NCBI RefSeq assembly: GCF_963082655.1
Contig: NC_081553.1
Coordinates: 20,430,237-20,494,236, forward strand
Length of the DNA stretch: 64,000 bases
DNA from: Stomoxys calcitrans
Lineage: Eukaryota > Arthropoda > Insecta > Diptera > Muscidae
Reading direction: 5' to 3'
Of this stretch, positions 22,823 to 36,201 are shown piece after piece. The notes under the pieces are model-generated. The model worked only from the letters and a program-made list of their open reading frames with translations. It did not search any database and was not told the origin of the DNA. How positions within the stretch are numbered: position 1 is the stretch's first letter; each line of letters begins with the position of its first letter. Both the position numbers and the translations under genes were made by a program.

Positions 22823-24142
22823 TATACCCTATACTAATTTCGTCATTCTGTTTGTAATGCCTCGAAATATGCGTCTGAGACCCCATAAAGTATATATATT
22901 CTTGATCGTCATGTCATTTGAAGTCGAACTGGCCATGTCCGTCCTTCCGTCCTTCCGACCGTCCGTTTGTCTGTCGAAAGCACGCAAACTTTCGAAGGAG
23001 TAAAGCTGGCCGCTTGAAATTTTCCACAAATACTTTTTAATTTGTGTAGGTCGATTGGGATGGTAAATGGGCCAAATCGGTCCATGTTTTGATATAGCTG
23101 CCATATAAACCGATCTTGGGTGTTGACTTCTTGAGCCTCTAGAGGGGGCAATTTTCGTCCGATTGGAATGAAATTTTGCACGACGTATTTTGTTATGGTA
23201 TCCAACAACTGCGCTAAGTATGGTTCAAATCGGTTCATAACCTGATATAGCTGTCATATAAACCGATCTTGGGTCTTGAATTCTTGAGCCTCTAGAGGGC
23301 GCAATTCTTATCCGATTTTAATGAAATTTTGCACGACGTGTTTTGTTATGATATCCAACAACTGTGTCAAGTATGGTTCAAATCGGTTTATAATCTGATA
23401 AAGCTGTCATATAAACCGATCTTGGGTCTTGACTTCTTGAGTCTCTATAGGGCGCAATTCTTATCCGATTTGGCCGCAATTTTGCATGACATATTTTATT
23501 CTTACTTTCAACAACTGTGTCAAATAAGGTTCAAATCGGTTCATAACCTGATATAGCTGCCATATAAACCGATATGGGATTTTGACTTCTTGAGCCTTTA
23601 GGGGGCGCAATTCTCATCCGATTTGGCTGAAATTTTGCATGACATATTTTATTCTTACTTTCAACAACTGTGTCAAATAAGGTTCAAATCGGTTCATAAC
23701 CTGATATAGCTGCCATATAAACCGATATGGGATTTTGACTTCTTGAGCCTTTAGAAGGCGCAATTCGTATCCGATTTGCCTGAAATTTTGTACAACGACT
23801 TCTCTCATGACCTTCAACATACGTGTCTTATATGGTTTGAATCGATCAATAGCTTGATACAGCTCCCATATAAACCTATCTCCCGATTTGGCTTCTTGTG
23901 CCCCTACAAGGCGCAATTCTTAACCGAATGAAATGAAATATTACAGAATGACTTCTACAATGTTCAGCATTCATTTATGGTCCGAATCGGACTATAACTT
24001 GATATAGCTCCAATAGCATAACAGTTCTTATTCAATATTCTTTGTTTGCCTAAAAAGAGATACCGCGCACAGAACTCGACAAATGCGATCCATGGTGGAG
24101 GGTATATAAGATTCGACCCGGCCGAACTTAGCACGCTTTTAA
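22823..24142 (-). mobile_element. Helentron/DINE-1-like element, copy C
   Basis: Inverted copy with both ends: the decayed right-end hairpin (near 22823), then GTCC/GTCY tract (about 22936-22975), six or more tandem units, and the left end (CCATGGTGGAGGGTATATAA, CCCGGCCGAACTTAGCACGC) at about 24090-24137. Its reading frames are repeat-derived. Confidence 0.75.
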
Positions 24143-24402
24143 TTTAGCGTAAGGGCGTGCTAACATTAGGGAGTATAACCACCACTTAAAATGTTCTCGC
24201 CAGGGTTTGAACTCGCGCGTTTAGCGGATTTGCTTGCGCTTAAAAAAACACAAAATCAATATCCACTTTCGGCGCGAAATGTCCTCATCTTAAGACTCTT
24301 AGATAAAAGGACATATAAATCGACCATAGCAATATATGGCTCAAATAAAAATTCTAGGAGCGTTAAAGTAGGCGCTGCGGTGAGGGCCGGGTCCGGCTAG
24401 TA
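24143..24402 (-). mobile_element. SINE-like fragment and chimeric tail
   Basis: 24143-24240 carries the reverse of a SINE 5' part (TAACATTAGG, TGTTCTCGCCAGGGTTTGAA, GCGCGTTTAGCGG). The rest is unassigned and ends in the hairpin GCCGGGTCCGGC (24386-24397) overlapping CTAG then T, which resembles a Helitron 3' terminus. Two readings of the tail remain possible. Confidence 0.35.
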
Positions 24403-25400
24403 TTTTAATATTAATTCTATACTTTTACTTTGAGGAAAATTTTTTTCAAACTTTTGCACATAAAAAGTGAGAATATGTTAATACAATAATTTTTGAAGAT
24501 ATTTTGCTTTTTTCAACTTCTTATGCCAAATAAAGTCTTCAAGGAACCAATGTGGGAAATTTTCTTTTTTTTCCTAAATAAAAGTAATAATTTTATCTAA
24601 AATTAAAGAAACTTTATGAACTTTCAATGTTACCTTCTTTCCTTACTACTCCAAAAATAAAATAAAAAAATTAATTCATAATCTTTCTACCTTCCATTGC
24701 CTAGTTGCGAGGGTGTTTGGTGTTTGCTTTATAGTGGCGTTAATATTTATTTTGGTGCGTTTTTTCTCCATTATTTCGCCTTCAATTTCTTGTTAACAAT
24801 GTGTTGGCTTTACATTGTAAGCTTCTTTTGTTTTTTTGTGTTTTTATTTTCTAAGGCTCTTTATTTTTGGCTTTTTGTTATGTCGATGCGTCTGTCCGTC
24901 CGTCCATCCGTTTGTACATTGGTTCATTTATTGGTTTTTTTTTCTGTTTTTTTTTTCTTCCCTTTGGTCGAACAAGACAGACGCCCCGTCAATCACTCAC
25001 GCACCATTTTGACAATTGAATGAATAGAGTAAATAGAGTTGAACAGAGACGAAAAAAAAGTAACCAAAAGTGTGTAAATGTATGTTTTGTAGCCAAGCAA
25101 ATCAATTGGTATAGCTGCCGGCCAAAGGTGAAGGTGTAGAAATGAAGTGCGCAATATTGAGGAAAAAAATATGTATGTATATAGGGAGAGGCGGTAAGAG
25201 CAAATGGAAAGGGGGAAGTATTGAATATTAGTTTCCTGCCTTAAATGGGGGGGGTCGTTGTTTTTTGGTATAACCACTATAAAAATGGAAAAAGTATTCT
25301 TTAAACAGATTGTGATGCATTTAACATTATCAAGCGAACAAATCCTGGCTTGATTGTCTAACCTTAAGAGAGTTTTTCCATTGTGAAATTTATTTGGCTA
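24403..25400. other. no gene recognised
   Basis: Very AT-rich intron sequence with T-runs and a short GTCY tract at about 24893-24910. Nothing else stands out. Confidence 0.4.
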
Positions 25401-25713
25401 GATTCCTACTGTACCCATCTACTAGTACGTGCAATCAATAGAATGCAAAACAGATATATGTTATAACAAGATTTAATGATTTAAGAAAAATTTTTGGTTT
25501 AATGGTGAAAAAGGAAAATTATGGTTGAAAATTGCTTTGTAGAATTCCTACTGTCCCCATCTACTTCTTTTGGGTGTTACTAAAAATTATAAATAAAAAG
25601 TACCCTTACCTATAAAAACTAATTTGTAGCTATATATAAATGGGAAATCTAATTGAATATCCATGAAATTAATCAATCTGATCTGCTAATAGTAGGGAAC
25701 AGTAGGAATGACA
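25400..25713. repeat. box cluster
   Basis: Forward boxes at about 25403 and 25543, reverse box at about 25690. Intervals near 140-147 bases match those of the large arrays, with unrelated spacers. Confidence 0.6.
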
Positions 25714-26062
25714 AAAAAAAATAAATATTTAATTTTTTGATTTGTTAAGCACTACATATAAATTTTATTTTCATTGATAATTCAAAAATTCCATTCAATA
25801 TTTCCTTTAAATTCTCTCCATTAAAAAAAAACAAATTCCTTATACTTTCATGTTAAGAACCTATCAACCACATTGTTATTTAATTTAGCCAGTGTTTATA
25901 ATTAACACATTAAAATTAATAAAAGACAAGTTGCCAAAGCAAGCATTCATGGTTGGTGGTTGGCCTGATGATATGTTTGTTAATGGACTCGATCACAAAG
26001 ATGCCTTCTGTGGCAATTTACATAACAAAGTAACAAAAAAAAAAAAAAAACAAGAAAGATCG

Positions 26063-27832
26063 TGCTAAGTTCTGTCGGGCCGAATCTTATATACCCTCCA
26101 CCATGGATCGCATTTGTCGAGTTCTATGCGCGGTAACTCTTTTTAGACAAACATAGAATATTGAATAAGAACTGTTATGCTATTGGAGCTATATCAAGTT
26201 ATATTCCGATTTGGACCATAAATGAATGCTGAACATTGTAGAAGTCATTGTGTAATATTTCAGTTCATTTGGATAAGAATTGCGCCTTGTTGGGGCTCCA
26301 GAAGCAACATCGGGAGATAGGTTTATATGGGAGCTGTATCAAGCTATTGATAGATTCAGACCATATTAGACACGTATATTGAAGGTCATGAGAGAAGCCG
26401 TTGTACACAATTTCAGCCAAATCGGATGAGAATTGCGCCCTCTAGAGGTTCAAGAAGTCAAGATCCCAGATCGGTTTATATGGCAGCTATATCAGGTTAT
26501 AGACCGATTTGAACCATACTTTACACAGTTATTGGAAGTCATAACAAAACACCTCAAGCTAAATTTCAGCCAAATCGGATGAGAATTGCGCCCTCTAAAG
26601 GTTCAAGAAGTCAAGATCCCAGATCGGTTTATATGACAGCTATACACGATTATGAACCGATTTAAACCATACCTGGCACAGTTGTTGGATATCATAACAA
26701 AATACTTCGTGCAAAAGTTCATTGAAATCGGATAAGAATTGCGCCCTCTAGAGGCTCAAGAAGTCAACATCCAAGATCGGTTTATATGACAGCTATTTCA
26801 GGTTATGGACCGATTTCAACCATACTTAGCATAGTTGTTGGAAGTGATACCAAAACACCACGTGCAAAATTTCTATAAAATCGGATAAGAATTGCGCCCT
26901 CTAGCGGCTCAAGAAGTCAAGACCCAAGATCGGTTTTTATGGCAGCTATATATAAAACATGGACCAATTTCAACCATACTCAGCGTAGTTGTTGGAAGTG
27001 CTACCAAAACACTACGTGGAAAATTTCTATAAAATCGGATAAGAATTGCGCCCTCTAGAGGCTCAAGAAGTCAAGACCCAAGATTGGTTTATATGACAGC
27101 TTTATCAGGTTATGGACCGATTTGAACCATACTTGGCACATTATTTGGATATCATAACAAAACACGTCGTGCAAAGTTTCAGTTAAATCGGACTAGAATT
27201 GCGCCCTCTAGAGGCTCAAGAAGTCAAGACCCAAGATCGGTTTATAGGGCAGCTATATCAGGTTATGGACCGATTTGAATCATACTTGGCACATTTGTTG
27301 GATATCATAACAAAACACGTCGTGCAAAGTTTCAGTTAAATCGGACACGAATTACGCCCTCTAGAGGCTCAAGAAGTCAAGACCCAAGATCGGTTTATAT
27401 GGCAGCTATATCAAAACATGGACCGATTTCAACTATACTTAGAGTAGTTGTTGGAAGTGCTACCAAAACACTACGTGGAAAATTTCTATAAAATCGGATA
27501 AGAATTGCGTCCTCTAGAGGCTCAAGAATTCAAGACCCAAGATCGGTTTATATGGCAGCTATATCAAAACATGGACCGATTTGGACCATTTACAATGCCC
27601 ACCGACCTACACAAATAAAAAGTATTTGTGCAAAATTTCAAGCGGCTAGCTTTACTTATTCGAAAGTTTCCGTGATTCCGTCAGACAGACGGATGGACAT
27701 GGCTACATCGACTTAAAATGACATGGCGATCAGGAATATTTATACTCTATGGGGTCTTGGGAGCATATTTCGAGCTGTTACAAACAGAATGACAAAATTA
27801 GTATACCCCCATCCTATGGTGGAGGGTATAAA
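26063..27832 (+). mobile_element. Helentron/DINE-1-like element, copy D (both ends)
   Basis: Left end CGTGCTAAGTTCTGTCGGGC and TATACCCTCCACCATGGATC; two diverged units, then about nine units close to 153 bases. Next comes ACCTACACAAATAAAAAGTA, a short GACAGACGGATGGAC tract, GGCGATCAGGAATATTTATA, and the right-end hairpin TATACCCCCATCC/GGTGGAGGGTATA (27804-27832). The sub-terminal TATACCCTCCACCAT at the left is inverted at the right. Non-coding. Confidence 0.8.
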
Positions 27833-29615
27833 AAGAAAAAAACAAAACAAAAAACATTAACAGCTCATAACAATCATTCCTTAGTTAGCTGGGATGCATG
27901 ATGATGAGCAGAATAACATATACATGGCCACAATAACAGATGTATTTATTTATTCTAAGCATAGCTGATGGAGGCTTGTCCGTTCTGTGCAGTGTGGTGT
28001 TATTTTTTTTTTTTTTTCTCCATATTCATTTACATGATGGTCGTTTTAAGTTGTTTTGCAAAACCACCAGCACCGCAGTTCGTTTTTGATTAAAATGTCT
28101 TGAAATCATGCAACATTAATTATGACCCAAATTCTTGGAAATTCTCCTACACACTTGGACACACACAACTGTGCCAGGAATCATACGATTTGAATGTTTT
28201 TTTTTTTTTCTACTCTCTTATAAGATCTTAGATCTTCTAGCTGGGGTTGCGGTTGCAGGAGGCTTTCATTATCACATTCCCATCATCGTCATCAGATGGG
28301 CTGTCGTTTTGTAGATCTCTTTGGAGGCTTGTCTTTTGGCATAATTGACAAATATGCCAACACAGTGTGCCTTGGCAATTTGTTGGTCATGATGGGGAAG
28401 GGGGACCTCCCCCCCCCCCAAAAAAAAAAAAAAAAACTAAGGAAAATTTTTCAATTGTGGCATAGTGGCCGGTCATTCATGGTTTGTGGCCATTTAAAAG
28501 CCAAGACTGTGCATATAATTCATTTTTTTCCCCCTTCATATTTCCAATGATTGCGAATTGCAATGAGCCGGTTGCAGTTTTTTGCTACTCCGTTTCAATT
28601 TCCAAGCCATTGTGGCATTGCAAGTGCGATATTTTAATTAGTAGGGGCACATCTTGGCAAAATGTTTTTCTTTGCTTATTCCTCTTTAGGCGGCATTTTC
28701 TTTTGGAGCCTGCCTTACTGAAGAAAAAATAAAAAAAATAAAATACAAAACCAAAAACAACGCTTATTGCCCATTTAATAAAAATCAAACAACTTGTGGC
28801 GGTATATAACTCAAGCCACAAATCCATCTATATCACAATCCTCTGCTCTGACCCCTGTTCTCTTTGCCCCTCTCAAGTTGTTGGTTTCCCCAAGGGCCAT
28901 AAAAATCTTGGTGTAGAAGTACATTGTGATTGTGGCTGCATGTGGCCTGGACATCTACTCTAGTCGATGTAGAGTAGATGCGTTGACAGAGCATTCAAAG
29001 CTTTGACTTAACTCCGGCTTGCTTTTGTGGCAGCCAGTCAGCCTGTCTGCGTAATTAAATGACATAATTATTTCAATTTCAACATGTTGCAACAACACGA
29101 CTCGGTACTTTTACATGTTGCCCATGTTGGATGGCGTATGCCCCCCATATATGTTATACGCCATACATACGTACGACCATGCATTTATTCATGCTGTTGT
29201 GTTTCATCTAAGGCTTAACCATCGCAGAAAATTCTTGGCCTCGGCAAGTGTTCTTTAAGCGTTTTTCTTTGAGTATTTGTTTTTCCTTTTCGCTGCATTC
29301 GCGGAAAGTGTACACAATGTTCAAACAGACATACATGTGACTTGAACATAAAGAATGACAGAATGTTGTTTGAATGTTGGGCTGTTGTTGCCGCGCTAAA
29401 CACGTGATTTCTTGTTGTTGACATTATGTGTAATTAAAACACTGCTCTGTCTCCCCCGTAGTTCCCTTAGATCCATTAACTTTTTTAAAATGAGCTAAAG
29501 CTTCTTATATGGCTTAGCTAACAATGGCTTAAAGCAGGAGCGTAATAATCTTAAGGGAAACAAAAGGGGTTTCGTGGGAATTCAATAACTTTTAATAAAA
29601 AAATATATGTTGGCA
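27833..29615. other. repeat-poor intron segment
   Basis: Moderately complex sequence with simple C/A and T tracts (28411-28437) but no recognised element or exon. Candidate regulatory DNA only by position. Confidence 0.4.
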
Positions 29616-29618
29616 AAA

Positions 29619-29760
29619 TTCCTACTGTACCCATCTACTAACAGCTTTCATCAATAGAATGTAAAAATAGCAGATTATTTAAGGGTTTAATAAAAAGTTT
29701 AAGTTATACAATTAGCCAGAACCACTATGTATGATTCCTACTGTCCCCACCTACTAAGTC
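29619..29760 (+). repeat. two forward boxes
   Basis: Forward boxes at about 29620 and 29732, 112 bases apart, with no reverse partner before the next element. Confidence 0.55.
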
Positions 29761-29883
29761 CACATCGTATTTAAAACTCTAGGTAAAAGATACTGGAGCC
29801 TATAAAATTTATATTTATCTCATTTTAAGAAAAAAGTTAATAAAATTTCCTTAAAATTAAAAAAAAATATTCCGGCTAATAAG

Positions 29884-30102
29884 AGGATAAGAATTGCGCC
29901 CTCTAGAGGCTCAGGATGTCAAGACCCAAGATCGGTTTACATGGCAGCTATATCAGGTTATGGACCGATTTGAATTATACTTGGCACAGTTGTTGGACAT
30001 CATAACAGAACACGTCGTACAAAATTTCATTCCTATTGGATAAGAATTGCGCCCTCTAGAGGCTCAAGAAGTCAAGACCCAAGATCGGTTTATATGGCAG
30101 CT
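29884..30102 (+). mobile_element. Helentron-like tandem units, + fragment
   Basis: One and a half units in + orientation (GCGCCCTCTAGAGGCTCA twice) ending abruptly within GGTTTATATGGCAGCT, where the sequence inverts. Confidence 0.65.
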
Positions 30103-31715
30103 TTTGAGCCTCTAGGGGGCACAATTCATATTCAATTGGAATGAAATTTTGGACGACGTGTTTTGTTGTGTAATTTCAATAACTGTGTCAAATATGGTTC
30201 AAATCAGTTAATAACCTGATATAGCTGTCATATAAACCGATCTGGGGTCTTGAATTCTTGAGCCTCTAGAGGGCGCAATTCTCGTCTGATTTGACTGAAA
30301 TTTTGCACATAATGTTTTGGAATTACTTCCAACAACTGTGTTAAGTATGATTCAAATCGGTTTATGATCTGATATAGCCGCCTTATAAGCCGATTTTGGG
30401 TCTTGACTTCTTGAGCCTCTAGATTGCGCAATTCTCGTCCGATTTGACTGAAATTTTGCAGGTAGTGTTTTGATAACATTTCCAACAACTGTGCTAAGTA
30501 TGATTCTAATCGGTTTATAATCTGGTATAGCTGTCATATAAACCGATCTGGAGTCTTGAATTCTTCATCCTCCAGAGGTTGCAATTCTTATCCGATTTGG
30601 CTGAAATTTTGCATTAAGTGTTCTGGCATGACTCCGAACAACTGTGCCAAGTATAGTCTAAATCAGTTCATAACCTAATATAGCCGCCATATAAACCAAT
30701 CTTGGGTCTTGACTTCTTGAGCCTCTAGAGGGCGCAATTCTCGTCTGATTCGACTGAAATTTTGCACATAGTGTTTTGGTATCACATCCAACAGCTGTGT
30801 TAAGTGTGATTCAAATCGGTTCATAATCTGGCATAGCTGTCATATAAACCGATCTGAGGCTTGATTTCTTGAGCCTCTAGAGCGCGCAATTCTCATCCGA
30901 TTAGGCTGAAATTTTACATGAGGTATTTTGCTATGATTTCCTACAACTGTGCTTTGTACGGTTCAAATCTTTTCATAACTGCCATATAAACAGATCTTGG
31001 ATTTTGACTTCTTGAAACTCTACAGGGCGCTTTCTTATCCAATTTAACTGAAATTCAACACAAAGGGTTTTATTTTGACTTGCAACAGCTGTGCTAAGTA
31101 TGGTCTAAATCGGCATAGATATTTTTCCCCTATAAACCGATCTCCCGATTTTACTTCTCGAGTCTCTGGAGGGCTCAATTCTTATGCGATTTGGTGGACT
31201 TTTCCTACGACCTTCAACATGCTATCCAAATAGGGCCTGAATCGGTCTACAATCTGATATAGCTCCCATATAAACCGATCTCCCGATATTACTTCTTGAG
31301 CTGCTGTAGGGCGCAATTCTTATCCGATTTGGCTGATAAACCGAACCCCTATAAACCGATGTCCCGATTTTACTTCTCGAGTCTCTGGAGAGCTCAATTC
31401 TTATCCTATTTGGAAAACTTTTCCTACCACCTTCAACATATAAACCGATCTCCCGATATTTCTTCATGAGCTGCTGTAGGGCGCAATTCTTATCCGATTT
31501 GGCTGAAATTGTGCACAATTGCTTCTACTATGGTCTCCAATAACCAAACCAAGTATGATTCGAATTGGTCCATAACCTGATATGGCTCCAATAGCATGGT
31601 AATTTTTATCCATTAGCCTTTGTTTGACTATAAAGAGATACTGGGCAAAGAATTTGACAACTTCGATCCATGGTGGAGGGTATATAAGATTCGGCCCCGC
31701 CGAACTTAGCACGCA
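30103..31715 (-). mobile_element. Helentron/DINE-1-like element, copy E (inverted)
   Basis: About ten diverged units on the minus strand (GAGCCTCTAGAGGGCGCAAT landmarks), ending with the family left end at 31670-31713 (GGTGGAGGGTATATAAGATT, CGAACTTAGCACGC). It meets the + fragment 29884-30102 head to head. No right-end hairpin. Confidence 0.7.
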
Positions 31716-32609
31716 ATATTATTATGTTATTAATTTTATTTGATTATGTTGGGGCACCTGAAAATTTGCCTTACCTACGCCCCTGCTTTAAACCTTACTA
31801 GTTAATCAAATAAATAAAAAGGCAACTTCATCATGATCCTCACGTTCATCAGCAACACCATAATCATTGTCATCATCACGATTACCATAGGCCATGATTA
31901 AGTGCGGCTTTAAGGAATCGCGCACCGCAAATTGACTTCAACTTGGTCGACGGTCTTTCAGTGTGGTAATGCAATTGTTGTTGTTATTGCTATTGTTGTA
32001 GTATTTCGTAGTAATCGTCGTCGTCGTCGTCGTTCTTGAACGTGCTCAACAACGAAAATCCTCTGGCTTCGGCTATTTTGCATTCATTCCATATGGGACA
32101 ATAACAATAATAAAAACAACAACAACAACAGCAACAAACTATCATTGGGAATCGCATAAAAATTTAGCAACAACAACAACAAAAGCAATTTTATTGTACC
32201 GAAAGGTGTCTTCTCAGTTTGAAAAATTTTTGAAGTTTTGCCGCCACATAAAAAGCTTAGTTTTCGTCATCGTCACACAAACACACATACACAAACATTC
32301 GTCATTCAATTCATTTTAAAAGCCTTTGCAAATGAGGGGTTTGGACAATTTGTGAATTTTTAATTGTGGTTGGTGTATGAATACCAACATAACATTTCTC
32401 GAAGTTGAATGAAAGATGTGAAATGATTTTTATAATGAATTTAATTAATAATTGTTATGGTTAAGCAGTTAAGGATATAATAAAGTCGTGAAGATCCTGC
32501 CATTCATGTCGCAATGAAAGAAGAAAAAAATAAGAAAAAAATATTTGTCTTTTTGAGGACAGTAGGCTTTTTTAAATTTTGTATTATTTTAAAACTGCCC
32601 AAAATGGGC
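31716..32609. other. repeat-poor intron segment
   Basis: No gene. Contains a CGTCGTCGTCGTCG run (about 32017-32033) and CAA-rich stretches. Confidence 0.4.
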
Positions 32610-33560
32610 ACATTAGCCAATCACGGATAAATGGGACCCGGTTTGTTTAGGCTGAAAAATGGCAGAACCGATTTTCTCGAATATTCGCATATTGGAAACA
32701 TAGGCTATATAATTTTTTGATATCGGGAGGGGGGGCGGACCCTCCCCCTTACCCCAAAAGTACTACACAAAAATATAGGTCGACCGATCGGGATAATATG
32801 GGATTCAAATGAAAGGTATTCAAGAGTAGAGTACGAATGTCATAACAAAAGTTGGGTCCAAGTGACTGAGGGGCCGCCTCAGCCCCAAAATCCCCTAAAA
32901 TAGGTTTATTTGACGATCATGACAATATGGGCCTCAAATGAAAGGTATTCGGGAGTACATTACGAATATGGTCAGGAAGTAGGAATAGCCTCAATAATTT
33001 TTTGATAACGTAAGGCGGGCGGACCCTTCACCGTTACCCTAAAAACAGCATCCAAAATCAAAAGTGGATCGATAAGGACAATATGGATATAAAATGATTT
33101 TTATGCAGGAGTAGATAACGAATTTGGCATACAAATTCATGTCGAAGTACAGGGGGTCACCCCACCTTCACAAAAAACGCCCAAAATGGGCCCATTAGCC
33201 AATCACGGATAAATGCGACTCCGTATGTTTAGACTGAAATACGGCAGAACCGATTTTTTCGAAATTTTCGCATATTGTGTAGGTTGGTCTGGAAGGAAAC
33301 ATAGCTATATGATTTTTCGTATCGGAAGGGGAACGGACCCTCCCCCTTATGCCGAAAACACAACCCAAAATCAAAAGTGGACCGATCGGGACAATATAGG
33401 TATTAATAGAGAGGTATTGAAGAGTAGAATACGAATGTGGTATACAAATTTGAATCTAAGTACCCATTGGGTCGCCCTTTCCCCAAAACTCCCTCAAACA
33501 GACATATTGGACGTTCATTTCAGAAGGAGGGGGACGGACCCTCCTCCCTAGCCTATCACA
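32610..33560 (+). repeat. tandem array with CAAATGAAAGGTATT units, + orientation
   Basis: Units of roughly 130-300 bases with CAAATGAAAGGTATT (32807, 32936, decayed later), GAGTAGA.TACGAAT, and G-rich segments (GGGGGGGCGGACCC, 32728-32741). GCCCATTAGCCAATCACGGA marks a second start at about 33190. Same family as 7225-8535. Confidence 0.65.
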
Positions 33561-33694
33561 ATAACTTCTACAGCCAATACCTTTTATTTTTAAACAAATT
33601 TGATTTTTATTTCGTTTTAATATATATTTTTGTTTATTTTTAATTTTTATTTTTTTTTAATTATTTTTTTTTTTTATTTAATTTTTTAACTTTT

Positions 33695-34395
33695 TCAAAA
33701 TTCCTACTGTCTACTTGCTGTCCCATCAAGTTAATGGAACAAGTGATGGGCAAATCTTTAAAAGCCAGTTTAATAGGCCAATATTTATATAATAAATAAA
33801 ACTTAAATTTTATACGACTTTCTTTGACAGTAGTAAGGGACAGTAGGAATTTTAATTTTTCATAGATTCAATTTTTTTTCCTTTTTTTCAAATTTGTCCA
33901 TTGAATCATTTTCTATTGTACAGGCATTCATACCAGTCATTCTTATCCCCTTTAAAAATATGAGCCTATCGCAATAACTTATCTGGCCAATACATATTAT
34001 TTAATAACATTTTATTTTTATTTTTTTTTAATTTTTTTATTTTCATTTTAATTTTTTTTGTTCCATTTTTTTATCTTAAATTCCTACTGTCCCCATCTAC
34101 TGCCACATCAAGTCAAGTCAATGGAACAAGTGATGAAGCAAATCTTTTAATGCCAGTTTAATAGAACATTTCTTATGTATATGAAAAGTAAAACTTAAAT
34201 TTCATATGGTTTTCTTTGATAGTAGTAGGGAACAGTAGGAATTGCGTTTTTTTCATTGGCTTGATATTTTTCTACTATCATGTTTTATATATTCCATAGC
34301 TGATTATTTCCTTGTAAAATTAGTTCCCCTTTTCTCTAATTTATATTTTGTATGTTTTTCCTTGATAGTAGTAAGGGACAGTAGGAATATTGATT
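33695..34395. repeat. box array with three reverse boxes
   Basis: Forward boxes at about 33701 (rearranged) and 34081; reverse boxes at about 33829, 34219 and 34366. The interiors of 33701-33850 and 34081-34241 resemble each other (ATGGAACAAGTGATG, GCCAGTTTAATAG), so this is a duplicated 150-160-base unit. Confidence 0.65.
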
Positions 34396-36188
34396 TTTTT
34401 TTAGATAAAAAAAATTTTTTTTCTTATATTCTTTTCCTTTTTTCTCAAAATTTATCTATTTAATCATTTTCTTAGTAATCATTTTCTATTGTCCAAACAA
34501 TCATTTCAGCTATTGTTATCCCCCTAATGAAATATGAGCCTATTGCCATAACTTATGTAGCCAATATGTGTGGTGACTTCCATATCGGCACCACCTTTTT
34601 GTATTTGAAAGAATTTCCATTGAGTACCACCAACTCATATGACTTAATAATAATGTGCAGCATATGTGTGTGTGTGTGTGCAAAAGTGATATTAGGCTCT
34701 TCTAGGTGGTTTGGCAAATAGCCTATCCATTACTATACTCTTTCACTGCTTGGAGTGGAGTTCACATTCTTCTTTCGTTGTGGACCCATATAATCACCAC
34801 TCATATATCATCGATGGCATTGACCGTGATTGCGGCAACTGCAACTGCAACTGCAATGCAATGCGTCCAGGTAGCTACGTTATTTTTTGGACAACTGGAC
34901 AACTGGACAGTTGCAGTTGCAGTTTTAAATGCCTAACAAATCGCGGGTGTTATACGGGCTGCCGGTATTCATTGTTTGTCAAGCCATGGTCATGAAGCAA
35001 CTCGGTTGGACTCATTTGCTTATTATTCCTGGACTGCCTGAGCTGGGAGCTGCTCTAGACGACTAGCCAGCCTTGAATGCCTAACTGACTGACTGACTGG
35101 GTGCTTTGGTTTTGGTTAGGCCGGAGACACAATGTCACTGTTTGTCGAAATTAATGAACATTGTCACATTTGCATTCATTGTCACCGTTTGGGGGCCCAC
35201 TTGCTGCGCGTTAGATTTCGTTGTATCCATGTGACCATACGGATCATACGGACCATACGAACAGCACTGGCAAGGGGTAGAATAATGAGCAAATATTGTT
35301 GATATTGGCGGTGGCTTGAGCCTGTCGCTATTCATTGCCTGGCCTATAAATCCTGGTTGCTAAGCATGTGTGTGGTGTGGTGTGGTGGCCATCTATAGAT
35401 GGTGTGGCATGATGGTCTCTGTCTGTTGGCATTGTTGAAGTTGTTGTTGTTATTATTGATTGGTTGTTTTGAGAAAAGTGATTGTTTCAATTAATATGAG
35501 AGAGTATTTCTAAAGGGAATTTCTTGGTATTCCCCTTTCAGGAGGGGGGTAGGGGGGGGGGGGGAGCAGCATTTATATTCTTCCTTAGAAGCTGCCTGAT
35601 CATCATCATCAGCAGCAGCAGCAGCAGCCTTATTAGGTCTTTTTTTTTTTTGATTATGGATAATGCCCATCATCATCATTATTTGCTCTTCTCATTCTGC
35701 TGTTGGCTGGCTTTGCTGTAAGTGGCCAAGAATTATGGTTTCTGTTGCTCCCAATGAGTTTGACTCAAGTTTTACACATGTTTTGCTGGTGTCTCCATAA
35801 ATCTCAGAGAAAAAACAAAAATTCTTGATTTTTTGTTGCTTTGTTGAGAAATAAAACCAATTTGACAATAAATTCTCTTGACTTGTGTTGGCCATGACAG
35901 GCCGGCCTCAGGTCTTTTGCTTAAGGCGCACAACGTTTGATTAATGATGGCCTATTTGAGAGAAAATATGATGTGATATGTGAAGTGAAGTGACATCTGC
36001 AAGATGGAGTTTTAAACCAAAAAAAAAACGACTCCTTCCAGAAGTAAAACTCACTCATCAAAGCCAAGCTAAACCTGGAATGGGCCAGAGCCAGAGGAAG
36101 ACTTAACCAAAAACAGACGGACGGAAATGAAATGAAATTAAACGTTGCATTTGTAGTTGATTTTATCAATTGTTAACAAACCCCAAAG
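34396..36188. other. repeat-poor intron segment
   Basis: Complex sequence with a (TG)n run (about 34665-34681), AACTGCAACTGCAACTGCAA, AGC repeats (35610-35628) and a G-run (35549-35562). No exon recognised. Confidence 0.4.
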
Positions 36189-36201
36189 ACATGCTTATCC
36201 T
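36189..36201 (+). repeat. target-site duplication, left
   Basis: ACATGCTTATCCT directly before the LINE; repeated after its CAA tail. Confidence 0.9.
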
